A stretch of 59,662 nucleotides of DNA from Pseudoalteromonas luteoviolacea S2607 (GTDB taxonomy: Bacteria > Pseudomonadota > Gammaproteobacteria > Enterobacterales > Alteromonadaceae), in assembly GCF_001625575.1 (NCBI RefSeq), contig NZ_AUXV01000024.1, positions 1 to 59,662 of the forward strand, read 5' to 3'. A program made the position numbers and the translations under genes. Of the stretch, positions 52,398-59,662 are shown piece after piece (within the stretch, counting starts at the first letter, position 1; each line of letters opens with the position of its first letter). A model generated the notes under the pieces. It had not been told where the DNA came from. It searched no databases and saw only the letters and a program-made list of their open reading frames with translations.

Positions 52398-53975
52398 TTA
52401 GAAAAAGGCTTTTTCCATTTTCGCAGACACATAACGTCTGGCATGAGTCAGTAGCACCAAAAGTAACAGTAATCCGACGAACAACCAAACGGGCGTATGA
52501 CCATGTTTACTAAAAAAACTATGGCCGGATATCAGTTTTAATTCTGTACTAAGTACGTTGCTAGTAAACTGAGGAATTGTAATTTGTTGCTGAGATAGCG
52601 GGTCATACACGCCACTGATACCGTTATTGGTCACCCGTACCATAGGCCTTTGTAACTCTAATGCGCGCATTCTAGCTATTTGCATATGCTGATGTGGACC
52701 ATGAGAATCGCCAAACCATGCGTCATTACTCACTGTAAATAATATATCTGACTTATTGGTGTAGTTACCACGCACAAGTTCGCTAAAGGCAATTTCGTAG
52801 CAAATGGCTGGTAAAACGTGAATACCATTTGCTAGTAAGTTATTTTGTACCGCGTCCCCTCGAGAAAAGGAGGACATTGGCAGGTCAAATAGGGGCGCGA
52901 GAGGTCTTAATAGGTCCTCAAAGGGCACAAACTCGCCAATAGGCAATAATTGGTGCTTTTGGTAGCGATTACGATGTAGGTATCGGTACTGACCCTCTTT
53001 GTCATCTTGCTGCTTTTTACCGAGGACAATTAGCGTGTTGTAGACATTGCGCGTATCAAACTGGTAGTCGGGGATCCCCGTTATCAAAGCGGTGTTGTTA
53101 AATGCTGCGGCTTTGTCCAAATTGATCAAATAATCAAACGCATAATCTTCTATTTCGGGTATCGCGGCTTCTGGCCAGACTACGAGATCGACATTCGCCC
53201 AATTAGGCCTTGTCATATCTTGGTATTTTGACATGGTGGGCCAAAATTGCTCAGGGGCCCAGCGCAAACTCTGCGCAATATTGCCCTGTACTAGCAAGGT
53301 TTTAAGCTGCTGACCACTGTATCGTGTATCTGTATTATGTGCACTAAAAAGGCACAGTATCACTATGGGTGTAAGTGTTGCGAGTACGCTTTTGTAGTGT
53401 TTGTATCTAAGCAACCAATAACCTATGTAACCAAGCGCAACGCATAGCAAGGTTAGGCCAAATTCACCAATCCAAGGTGCTAGACCATTGAAAGGTGAGT
53501 CTGTGAGGGTGTAGCCAAAACTGAGCCAAGGAAAGCCTGTCAGCAGGGTCCCGCGCAGATACTCTGTAATTGCAAAACCACTGATGAGTAGAGCTAGCCT
53601 TTGCCAGTGAGATTTACTGTAGCGGTTAGCAAACGCAAACGCTAAAGCAGGGTAAAGTGCTAAATATGCACACAGCAGGGCCATAGCAAGTAAGGACAGG
53701 GCAATAGGTAGCCCACCAAATTGCGCAATGGAAACATGAACCCAGCTAATACCTAACGCAAACCAACCAAAGCCAAATAAGAAACCATATTTAGCAGCTT
53801 GTTTGGGAGTGGGTTGATCGGTGACATAGGCCGCAATTGAGAAGCATATAAACGTGATGGGCCATAAGCCAAAAGGGGCGTAGGCAAAAGTAAGTGCACA
53901 GCCCGCGATTAAAGCCAGCCATGCGTTCTTATCTTTACATAAGGTAATGAGCTTATTCAGTTGTGTCTTCAACAT
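52398..53975 (-). CDS. lnt: Apolipoprotein N-acyltransferase
   Basis: Lnt adds the third acyl chain to bacterial lipoproteins at the outer face of the inner membrane. The 525-residue protein has about seven membrane segments at the N-terminal half and a nitrilase-type domain (about 225-490). The catalytic triad is Glu269 (VVWPEAAIPE), a Lys in the central loop, and Cys near 390 (LPAICYEIAFSE). It starts inside corC (23-bp overlap), and corC-lnt-ybeY order is conserved in gammaproteobacteria. Confidence 0.95.
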   Translation of the reverse strand: MLKTQLNKLITLCKDKNAWLALIAGCALTFAYAPFGLWPITFICFSIAAYVTDQPTPKQAAKYGFLFGFGWFALGISWVHVSIAQFGGLPIALSLLAMALLCAYLALYPALAFAFANRYSKSHWQRLALLISGFAITEYLRGTLLTGFPWLSFGYTLTDSPFNGLAPWIGEFGLTLLCVALGYIGYWLLRYKHYKSVLATLTPIVILCLFSAHNTDTRYSGQQLKTLLVQGNIAQSLRWAPEQFWPTMSKYQDMTRPNWANVDLVVWPEAAIPEIEDYAFDYLINLDKAAAFNNTALITGIPDYQFDTRNVYNTLIVLGKKQQDDKEGQYRYLHRNRYQKHQLLPIGEFVPFEDLLRPLAPLFDLPMSSFSRGDAVQNNLLANGIHVLPAICYEIAFSELVRGNYTNKSDILFTVSNDAWFGDSHGPHQHMQIARMRALELQRPMVRVTNNGISGVYDPLSQQQITIPQFTSNVLSTELKLISGHSFFSKHGHTPVWLFVGLLLLLVLLTHARRYVSAKMEKAFF

Positions 53976-54831
53976 GCTCAGTTTTAGGCACCGTTACTTG
54001 CAGTTGCAAAATACGGCGATTGTCAGAGTTAGTCACTTTGAACTGTAATGGCTCCACATCAATGGTTTCACCTTTACTCGGCATATGCCCAAATGCATGT
54101 AGAATTATGCCACCGATCGTATCGGCCTCTTGTGTGTCATATTCTGTTTTAAAGTACTCGTTGAACTCTTCAAGTGGCGTGAGTGCTTGCACGTTAAATA
54201 CATGCTTTGAGAGCTGACGAATGTCCTGTTGTTCATCTTCATCGTCATGTTCATCTTCGATTTCACCAACGATGGTTTCAAGAATATCTTCGATGGTAAC
54301 GAGACCTGATACACCGCCATATTCATCAATGACGATAGCCATATGGTATCGTTTTTGTCTGAACTCATTAAGTAGCGTATCAACCCTTTTACTCTCAGGT
54401 ACTACAATGGCCGGGCGCAAATACTCTTTAATGGCTGGTAGTGCACCATTACGCTTAAGTATTAAAGGTAAAAGATCTTTAGCAAGCAATATACCTTCTA
54501 CGTGGTCTTTGTCTTCGCAAACCACGGGAAAGCGAGAGTGGCTAGATTCAACCATCGCAGGAAGTTGAGATTCTAAGTCTTGCTCTACATCGAGTGTAAT
54601 CATCTGAGAACGAGGGATCATGATGTCGCGAACTTTGAGCTCAGAAACGCTCAATACACCTTCCATCATATCCTTGGTCTCAGGGTCGATAAGTGCTCTT
54701 TCTTGAGCGTCAGCAATGACTTCTACCAACTCTTCTTTGTTTTGGGGTTCCCCTTGCAGCATCTGAGTGATGCGTCCCAGCCAGTTTCTGCTAGAAGAAC
54801 CCTGGCTACTTTGCGAGTTATCGTCGCTCAT
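53953..54831 (-). CDS. corC: CorC/YbeX-family CBS-domain protein
   Basis: A 292-residue cytoplasmic protein linked to magnesium efflux (CorC) and ribosome maturation. Two CBS domains cover about 70-195 (VRDIMIPRSQMITLD, VIDEYGGVSGLVTIEDILETIVGEI), and a CorC_HlyC transporter-associated domain covers about 205-285 (TIGGIILHAFGHMPSKGETI). It lies between ybeY and lnt in one operon, with 18 bp to ybeY and a 23-bp overlap with lnt. Confidence 0.92.
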   Translation of the reverse strand: MSDDNSQSSQGSSSRNWLGRITQMLQGEPQNKEELVEVIADAQERALIDPETKDMMEGVLSVSELKVRDIMIPRSQMITLDVEQDLESQLPAMVESSHSRFPVVCEDKDHVEGILLAKDLLPLILKRNGALPAIKEYLRPAIVVPESKRVDTLLNEFRQKRYHMAIVIDEYGGVSGLVTIEDILETIVGEIEDEHDDEDEQQDIRQLSKHVFNVQALTPLEEFNEYFKTEYDTQEADTIGGIILHAFGHMPSKGETIDVEPLQFKVTNSDNRRILQLQVTVPKTEHVEDTTE

Positions 54832-54849
54832 TGTAGTCTTTTACTCCAA

Positions 54850-55311
54850 TTAATTAATATCATCTCGATATGGGTCAGCAATGCCCAAATCGGCTAAAAA
54901 TTCTTTTTCAAGACTTTCCATTTCCATGGCGTCTTGTTCATTTATATGGTCAAAGCCCAACAAATGCAAGCACCCATGTATGACCATATGAGCAAAATGA
55001 TCATGGAAAGATTTTTCTTGTTCCTGAGCTTCGCGAAAAACCACTTGCGGACAAATAATTAGATCTCCGACGAGCGGCAACTCGATGCCAGGAGGTGCTT
55101 CAAAAGGAAACGACAAAACGTTTGTTGGCTTGTCTTTTCCTCTATATTGACCATTTAATTCTTGGCTTTCAGTTTCATCAGCAATACGAATCGTCACTTC
55201 GGCGTGTTCTCTATACGGAAGCAACGCTTTTTCGGCCCAATTTTGAAACTGGTTTTCGCTAGGTAAATCGTTAAATTCACAGGCGAGCTGTAAATCTACA
55301 TCAACACTCAT
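54850..55311 (-). CDS. ybeY: Endoribonuclease YbeY
   Basis: YbeY is a zinc-dependent endoribonuclease needed for 16S rRNA 3'-end maturation and ribosome quality control. The 153-residue protein has the metal motif [11 protein letters not shown] (HX3HX5H) near residue 115, plus [19 protein letters not shown] and [10 protein letters not shown]. It overlaps ybeZ by 4 bp and is followed by corC. Confidence 0.95.
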   Translation of the reverse strand: MSVDVDLQLACEFNDLPSENQFQNWAEKALLPYREHAEVTIRIADETESQELNGQYRGKDKPTNVLSFPFEAPPGIELPLVGDLIICPQVVFREAQEQEKSFHDHFAHMVIHGCLHLLGFDHINEQDAMEMESLEKEFLADLGIADPYRDDIN

Positions 55312-56354
55312 GATTCTGGACCTTGTTCTGCTGCTTGTTGTCGCGCTTTTTGTTTTGCCACTTTTTCTTGACGTTCTTGCTCTTCTTTTGCTTCATATGC
55401 CTCCACGATCCGTGCCACAACTGGATGACGAACAACATCATGTGATTTAAAGAAGTTGAAAGAGATTTCGTCTACGTTACTTAATACTTCAATGGCATGA
55501 CGTAAACCAGAACGGGCTCCACGAGGTAAATCGACCTGCGTAATATCACCGGTAATGACGGCTTTGGAGTTAAAGCCAATACGCGTCAAAAACATCTTCA
55601 TCTGTTCAGTCGTTGTATTTTGGCTTTCGTCAAGAATGATAAAGGCATCATTTAAAGTACGTCCACGCATGTATGCAAGAGGGGCAACTTCTATGACATT
55701 TTTTTCGATTAAACGTTCAACTTTTTCGAAACCAAGCATTTCAAACAAGGCGTCGTAAAGCGGGCGTAAGTATGGATCAATCTTCTGGGTCAAGTCACCT
55801 GGCAAAAAGCCCAGCTTTTCACCTGCCTCAACAGCTGGGCGAGTCAAAAGTATGCGTCGGATTTCCTGACGTTCAAGCGCGTCTACAGCGGCAGCAACCG
55901 CTAAGTATGTTTTACCTGTACCTGCGGGACCAATACCGAAGCTAATGTCATGAGTAAGAATATTTGCAACATACTGGCTTTGGTTTGGGTTTCTAGGCTT
56001 AACAACACCACGACGCGTTTTGATAAAGACTTCTTTTTCCCACACGTTGGGCATGTCTTGTTCTAGACAGTTGGCTTCTGTGATCGCCAAATGAACATGA
56101 TCAGGTTCGATATCTTGGGCTTTGCCTTTTACTGGCTGAGTATCAACGTACAGAGACTTTAAAATATCAACAGCGGCTTTGGCTGTGATTTGGTTTCCTG
56201 TGACTTTAAACCAGTTATCCCTGTGGGCGACTTCTACCCCTAATCGGCGTTCTATTTGTTTTAAGTTATCGTCAAAAGGACCACAAAGAGAAGAGAGGCG
56301 GTTGTTGTCGGCAGGTTCTAGATAAAACTCAATATTTTTTACTTGATTGCTCAA
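55308..56354 (-). CDS. ybeZ: PhoH-family ATPase YbeZ
   Basis: YbeZ is a PhoH-type NTPase that works with YbeY in RNA processing. The 348-residue protein carries Walker [16 protein letters not shown] near residue 145, Walker [13 protein letters not shown], and the PhoH blocks [23 protein letters not shown] and [11 protein letters not shown]. The C-terminal tail is Gln/Glu/Lys-rich. It follows miaB by 54 bp, in which a strong hairpin sits, and overlaps ybeY by 4 bp. Confidence 0.95.
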   Translation of the reverse strand: MSNQVKNIEFYLEPADNNRLSSLCGPFDDNLKQIERRLGVEVAHRDNWFKVTGNQITAKAAVDILKSLYVDTQPVKGKAQDIEPDHVHLAITEANCLEQDMPNVWEKEVFIKTRRGVVKPRNPNQSQYVANILTHDISFGIGPAGTGKTYLAVAAAVDALERQEIRRILLTRPAVEAGEKLGFLPGDLTQKIDPYLRPLYDALFEMLGFEKVERLIEKNVIEVAPLAYMRGRTLNDAFIILDESQNTTTEQMKMFLTRIGFNSKAVITGDITQVDLPRGARSGLRHAIEVLSNVDEISFNFFKSHDVVRHPVVARIVEAYEAKEEQERQEKVAKQKARQQAAEQGPES

Positions 56355-56374
56355 AATGACTTCCTAAGATTGAA

Positions 56375-56397
56375 TGCGCCAGCAAGGTGCTGGCGCA
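56375..56397 (-). promoter_or_regulatory. Strong hairpin between miaB and ybeZ
   Basis: TGCGCCAGCA (56375-56384) and TGCTGGCGCA (56388-56397) are perfect 10-bp arms with an AGG loop, 11 bp past the miaB stop. On the minus strand no T run follows, so it is more likely an mRNA-stability or attenuation element than a full terminator. Confidence 0.65.
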
Positions 56398-56408
56398 TAA
56401 CGTTCGTT

Positions 56409-57842
56409 CTATGGAGTAAAGGTGGCAACACCCAACTCGTTAGCTTCTGGCTCCGATGGTGCGCGATTTAAAATGTCAGATGGGGCAACATCACGACGCA
56501 AGTCCATTTGTGCTTCGGTTCTGATCAATTCACCACGTAGTGAGTTCGGTAGCGCTTCTGTAATACGTACATCGACAAATTGACCGATCACTGAATGTGG
56601 GCCTTCAAAGTTCACTACTCGGTTGTTTTCAGTACGGCCACGCAGTTCCATAGGGTTTTTCTTGGATGGCCCCTCTACCAAAATACGCTGTTCTGTATCA
56701 AACATCTTACGGCTAATGTCTTGCGCCATTTGGTTGATGCGATTTTGTAGGATATATAGTCGCTCTTTTTTCTCTTGCTCTGGCACATCGTCAGGTAAAT
56801 CAGCTGCTGGCGTACCTGGGCGAGCAGAATAAATAAAGCTAAAGCTCATATCAAAACCGATGGCATTGATAAGGTTCATTGTTTCTTCAAAGTCTGCTTT
56901 AGATTCACCAGGGAAACCAATGATGAAGTCTGAGCTCATACTTAAATTAGGGCGAACTTTACGTAGCTTTCTGATAGTTGATTTGTACTCAAGCGCTGTA
57001 TGACCACGCTTCATTAGGTTAAGTACGCGGTCGGAACCACTTTGAACAGGCAAGTGGAGGTGGTCTACAAGCTCTGGCACATCTTTGTATGCTTCAATGA
57101 TATCTGGCGTAAATTCCACAGGGTGAGACGTCGTATAGCGAATACGGTCTATACCATCAATTGCAGCAACATAACGTAGTAAATCTGAGAAATAACAGAT
57201 TTCACCGTCATGCATTTCGCCGCGGAATGCATTTACGTTTTGACCGAGTAGGTTTACTTCACGAACACCCTGTTCAGCAAGCTGAGCAACTTCTAAAATA
57301 ACGTCGTCAAGCGGACGGCTTACTTCTTCACCGCGAGTGTATGGTACTACACAGAAGGTACAGTACTTAGAGCAACCTTCCATAATCGAAACGAAGGCTG
57401 TTGGTCCTTCTGCTTTTGGTTCTGGTAGGCGATCAAACTTTTCAATTTCTGGGAATGAGATATCAACAACAGAACCTTCTTTGCTCTGAACTTGTTTAAT
57501 CATTTCAGGTAGACGGTGAAGTGTTTGTGGGCCAAATACAATATCAACAAAAGGGGCACGTTGACGGATTGTGTCACCCTCTTGAGATGCCACGCAGCCA
57601 CCTACACCAATAACCAAATCAGGGTTATCTTCTTTTAGTAATTTCCAGCGACCTAATTGGTGGAATACTTTTTCCTGTGCCTTTTCACGAATTGAACAGG
57701 TATTGAGTAGGATCACATCCGCCTGCTCAGCTTCTTCTGTTAGCTGATAGCCATTGGTGGAGTCTAGCAGATCCGCCATTTTCTGGGAGTCATACTCATT
57801 CATTTGACAGCCCCAGGTTTTGATATGCAATTTTTTACCCAT
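56409..57842 (-). CDS. miaB: tRNA-2-methylthio-N6-dimethylallyladenosine synthase MiaB
   Basis: MiaB is a radical-SAM enzyme that adds a methylthio group to i6A37 in tRNA. The 477 residues contain an N-terminal UPF0004 domain with three cluster-binding Cys ([32 protein letters not shown]), the radical-SAM motif [17 protein letters not shown], the [13 protein letters not shown] block and a C-terminal TRAM domain (about 380-440). Length and motifs are typical. It is first in the run miaB-ybeZ-ybeY-corC-lnt and is divergent from the ubiF-like gene, as in E. coli. Confidence 0.97.
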   Translation of the reverse strand: MGKKLHIKTWGCQMNEYDSQKMADLLDSTNGYQLTEEAEQADVILLNTCSIREKAQEKVFHQLGRWKLLKEDNPDLVIGVGGCVASQEGDTIRQRAPFVDIVFGPQTLHRLPEMIKQVQSKEGSVVDISFPEIEKFDRLPEPKAEGPTAFVSIMEGCSKYCTFCVVPYTRGEEVSRPLDDVILEVAQLAEQGVREVNLLGQNVNAFRGEMHDGEICYFSDLLRYVAAIDGIDRIRYTTSHPVEFTPDIIEAYKDVPELVDHLHLPVQSGSDRVLNLMKRGHTALEYKSTIRKLRKVRPNLSMSSDFIIGFPGESKADFEETMNLINAIGFDMSFSFIYSARPGTPAADLPDDVPEQEKKERLYILQNRINQMAQDISRKMFDTEQRILVEGPSKKNPMELRGRTENNRVVNFEGPHSVIGQFVDVRITEALPNSLRGELIRTEAQMDLRRDVAPSDILNRAPSEPEANELGVATFTP

Positions 57843-58107
57843 TGAAATAAAGCCTCGTTTTCAATTCGATGATAAGCACAACGCCTCGCCAGTTAAGAAA
57901 ATACCCCTACAACTGACTTACACTTACTAAAATAGCTTAAAAAGAGGCGTATTTTATATGACCTGTAGTCACTAGCCAAGTATAGATTTCATCTTTCAAA
58001 GTGGGGATCAATGACGGATGTAATTATTCAGCTACAATCGTCGGGAAGGATCTTTTTTCTGGGATTTACGATACAATGTGTATACACCAAAAAATGTAGG
58101 CAAATTT

Positions 58108-59271
58108 ATGAAAAATAACGTGTTGATAGTCGGTGGGGGTATGGTTGGTGCAGCGGCAGCGGTAGAACTGGCGCGCCAAGGTTGCCAAGTCACTGTCATT
58201 GAGAATAATCCGATAGATGCCAAAGCGATACTTGAAGGAGAGCAAGTGGATATTCGAGTATCGGCAATCAACCGTTTTTCGGAAGCATTACTAGATAAAC
58301 TGGGCGCGATGCCTTTAATTAGAACAAGCCGCAATGCACCATACCATCAACTTGAAGCTTACGAAAAAGGCAGCGAACATTTGCTGTTTGACAGAGAAGA
58401 AGTTTCAACGTCGCATTTAGGGCATCTGGTTGAAAATAGCATTATACAGGCTTCATTATGGTCTCAGTTTGAAGAAAATAATATTCAGGTCATTGAAGTT
58501 AAAGACGCTCCGATTGCGCTAGAGCAGCACCTGAGCAGTATTGAACTTGTTTACCCAGAGCAAAGGTTTACAGCAGATCTCTTGATTGCCGCTGATGGTG
58601 GGCGTTCGCAACTCCGAAACTTAGCAGGTATTGGTGTGACTGGCTGGCAATATCAACAGCATTGTATGGGAGTTTTAATTAAATTAGATGCGCCACAACA
58701 AGTAAAAACATGGCAGGAGTTTAAACCGACAGGTCCAATTGCGTTTTTGCCGATGCAAGCGCCTTATGCCAATTTAATATGGTATCACCACAGCTCAGAA
58801 CTGAAACGTTTACAAACGCTATCCAACGAAGCGCTAAAAGAAGAGGTGCTTTCACATTTCTTTGACCTGCCAGGAGATTTCACAATCGAGCAGAGCGCGG
58901 TCTTCCCACTTGCGCGCCAGCATGCTAATCAATACAGCAAAGGACGTTTGGTGTTAGTAGGAGATGCCGCACATACAATCAACCCACTTGCTGGACAAGG
59001 CGTCAACCTTGGGTTTAAAGATGTTGCTGCGTTAGGTGGTTGTTTGCAAGGGTGTGATGATGTAGGTGAGCTATCTCGATTACATCAGTATGAAAAAATG
59101 CGCCGCAAAGATAACTTATTAATGATGAGTATGATGGATGCCTGTTACTTTGGTTTTTCAAATGAGCTAAAGCCTCTCAAGTCATTACGCAGTTTGGCAT
59201 TAACACTCGCCAATAAAGCTGGCCCACTTAAAAGAGAAGTATTGAAGCATGCTATGGGTGGCAGTTTTTAA
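58108..59271 (+). CDS. Ubiquinone-biosynthesis FAD hydroxylase (UbiF-like)
   Basis: A 387-residue flavin monooxygenase of the UbiF/UbiH/UbiI group, which hydroxylates ubiquinone precursors. Motifs are NVLIVGGGMVGAAAAVELA (FAD), ADLLIAADGGRSQLRN (DG), and GRLVLVGDAAHTINPLAGQGVNLGFKD (GD). Position next to miaB and the tRNA cluster matches E. coli ubiF, so UbiF is most likely, but UbiH/UbiI paralogues share these motifs. The ATG at 58108 has TAGG 7 bases upstream; an in-frame ATG at 58078 adds 10 residues. Confidence 0.82.
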   Translation: MKNNVLIVGGGMVGAAAAVELARQGCQVTVIENNPIDAKAILEGEQVDIRVSAINRFSEALLDKLGAMPLIRTSRNAPYHQLEAYEKGSEHLLFDREEVSTSHLGHLVENSIIQASLWSQFEENNIQVIEVKDAPIALEQHLSSIELVYPEQRFTADLLIAADGGRSQLRNLAGIGVTGWQYQQHCMGVLIKLDAPQQVKTWQEFKPTGPIAFLPMQAPYANLIWYHHSSELKRLQTLSNEALKEEVLSHFFDLPGDFTIEQSAVFPLARQHANQYSKGRLVLVGDAAHTINPLAGQGVNLGFKDVAALGGCLQGCDDVGELSRLHQYEKMRRKDNLLMMSMMDACYFGFSNELKPLKSLRSLALTLANKAGPLKREVLKHAMGGSF

Positions 59272-59291
59272 GTAATGTAAGTTTTGTATAG

Positions 59292-59318
59292 AGGGAGCGA
59301 ATGAGCTTCCTTTTTTTG
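59292..59318 (+). terminator. Rho-independent terminator after the ubiF-like gene
   Basis: AGGGAGC / GCTTCCT (one G-T pair) with a 6-base loop and seven Ts, 20 bp past the stop. Confidence 0.8.
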
Positions 59319-59447
59319 TGCAAATTGGAGTTACACAACAATAAAGGCTTTAAATTAATTTTTTGCGCAATAGGAAAAATAATAGCAAGACGTTTAAAGT
59401 GTAGTATTAATAAAAGAGATGAGTTTGAATAAGAAAGAATTTAAACA

Positions 59448-59532
<85 letters not shown>

Positions 59533-59562
59533 AATGTTTAATTATTATCTATAGAAGATAAT

Positions 59563-59637
59563 TGGCTGGAGTACCAGGATTTGAACCTGGGAATGGCGGG
59601 ATCAAAACCCGCTGCCTTACCGCTTGGCGATACTCCA
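59563..59637 (-). tRNA. tRNA-Gln (UUG anticodon)
   Basis: On the minus strand, acceptor TGGAGTA/TACTCCA, D-arm with AGCGGTAAGGC, anticodon loop with TTG, and T-loop GTTCAAATC; encoded CCA (59563-59565). 75 nucleotides. It closely matches E. coli tRNA-Gln. It lies 30 bp upstream of tRNA-Leu, so the two are likely cotranscribed, with the promoter outside the window. Confidence 0.96.
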
Positions 59638-59662
59638 ACAAAGGTAGTCGATTATTTTAGTT

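Overview
The window looks like chromosomal DNA of a marine gammaproteobacterium of the order Alteromonadales, most likely Pseudoalteromonas. The pointers are moderate-to-low GC, a PomA/PomB sodium-type flagellar stator, gene orders of the gammaproteobacterial core (ftsY-ftsE-ftsX-rpoH; ubiF divergent from miaB-ybeZ-ybeY-corC-lnt with Leu/Gln tRNAs alongside), and many small secreted or membrane proteins without clear relatives. The genus call is inferred from protein resemblance and gene order; no database search was run.

Layout. 1-5.1 kb: end of ftsY (with a 39-bp tandem repeat in its charged N-domain), ftsEX, rpoH behind a perfect CIRCE operator, plsC and rraB. 5.2-8.3 kb: an HD-GYP signalling protein, a small membrane protein and a FadL-type porin. 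8.4-13.4 kb: DNA repair block mutS / pncC / recA (with a LexA box), then trmL. 13.7-15.6 kb: two unrecognised genes. 16-20.7 kb: fieF, a lysophospholipase-like hydrolase, cpxA-cpxR and a divergent Spy/CpxP-like chaperone, with a perfect CpxR box between. 20.8-25.4 kb: a PAS protein, a secreted esterase followed by a short Gly-Gly-type peptide gene, a small HTH/membrane-protein cluster and about 720 bp of AT-rich non-coding DNA. 25.4-28.6 kb: isoprenoid genes dxs-ispA with xseB. 28.8-31.2 kb: pomAB, a 26-residue peptide gene and a small membrane protein. 31.2-38.3 kb: a lipoprotein, an aromatic amino-acid permease, and putA divergent from an Lrp-type regulator. 38.6-41.6 kb: a three-gene operon closely resembling hydrogen cyanide synthase (hcnABC), with an ANR/FNR-like site and a well-placed -10 hexamer. 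41.7-45.8 kb: a Tricorn-type S41 protease and a short-chain dehydrogenase. 46-49.6 kb: an accessory patch of short toxin-tail-like ORFs, immunity-like genes and repeated motifs. 49.6-52.3 kb: a secreted protein, a long perfect inverted repeat, a cupin-like secreted protein, a GNAT acetyltransferase and a small HTH protein. 52.4-59.7 kb: lnt-corC-ybeY-ybeZ-miaB, the ubiF-like hydroxylase, and tRNA-Leu(UAG) and tRNA-Gln(UUG).

How it fits together. Several stress circuits can be read directly from DNA sites: HrcA/CIRCE over rpoH, LexA over recA and CpxR over cpxRA. The most distinctive metabolic feature is the probable cyanogenesis operon, whose promoter architecture suggests activation at low oxygen. 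The most likely under-described material is the toxin-tail/immunity patch at 46-49.6 kb, the two small peptide genes at 22.0 and 30.6 kb, and the 13.7-15.6 kb pair.
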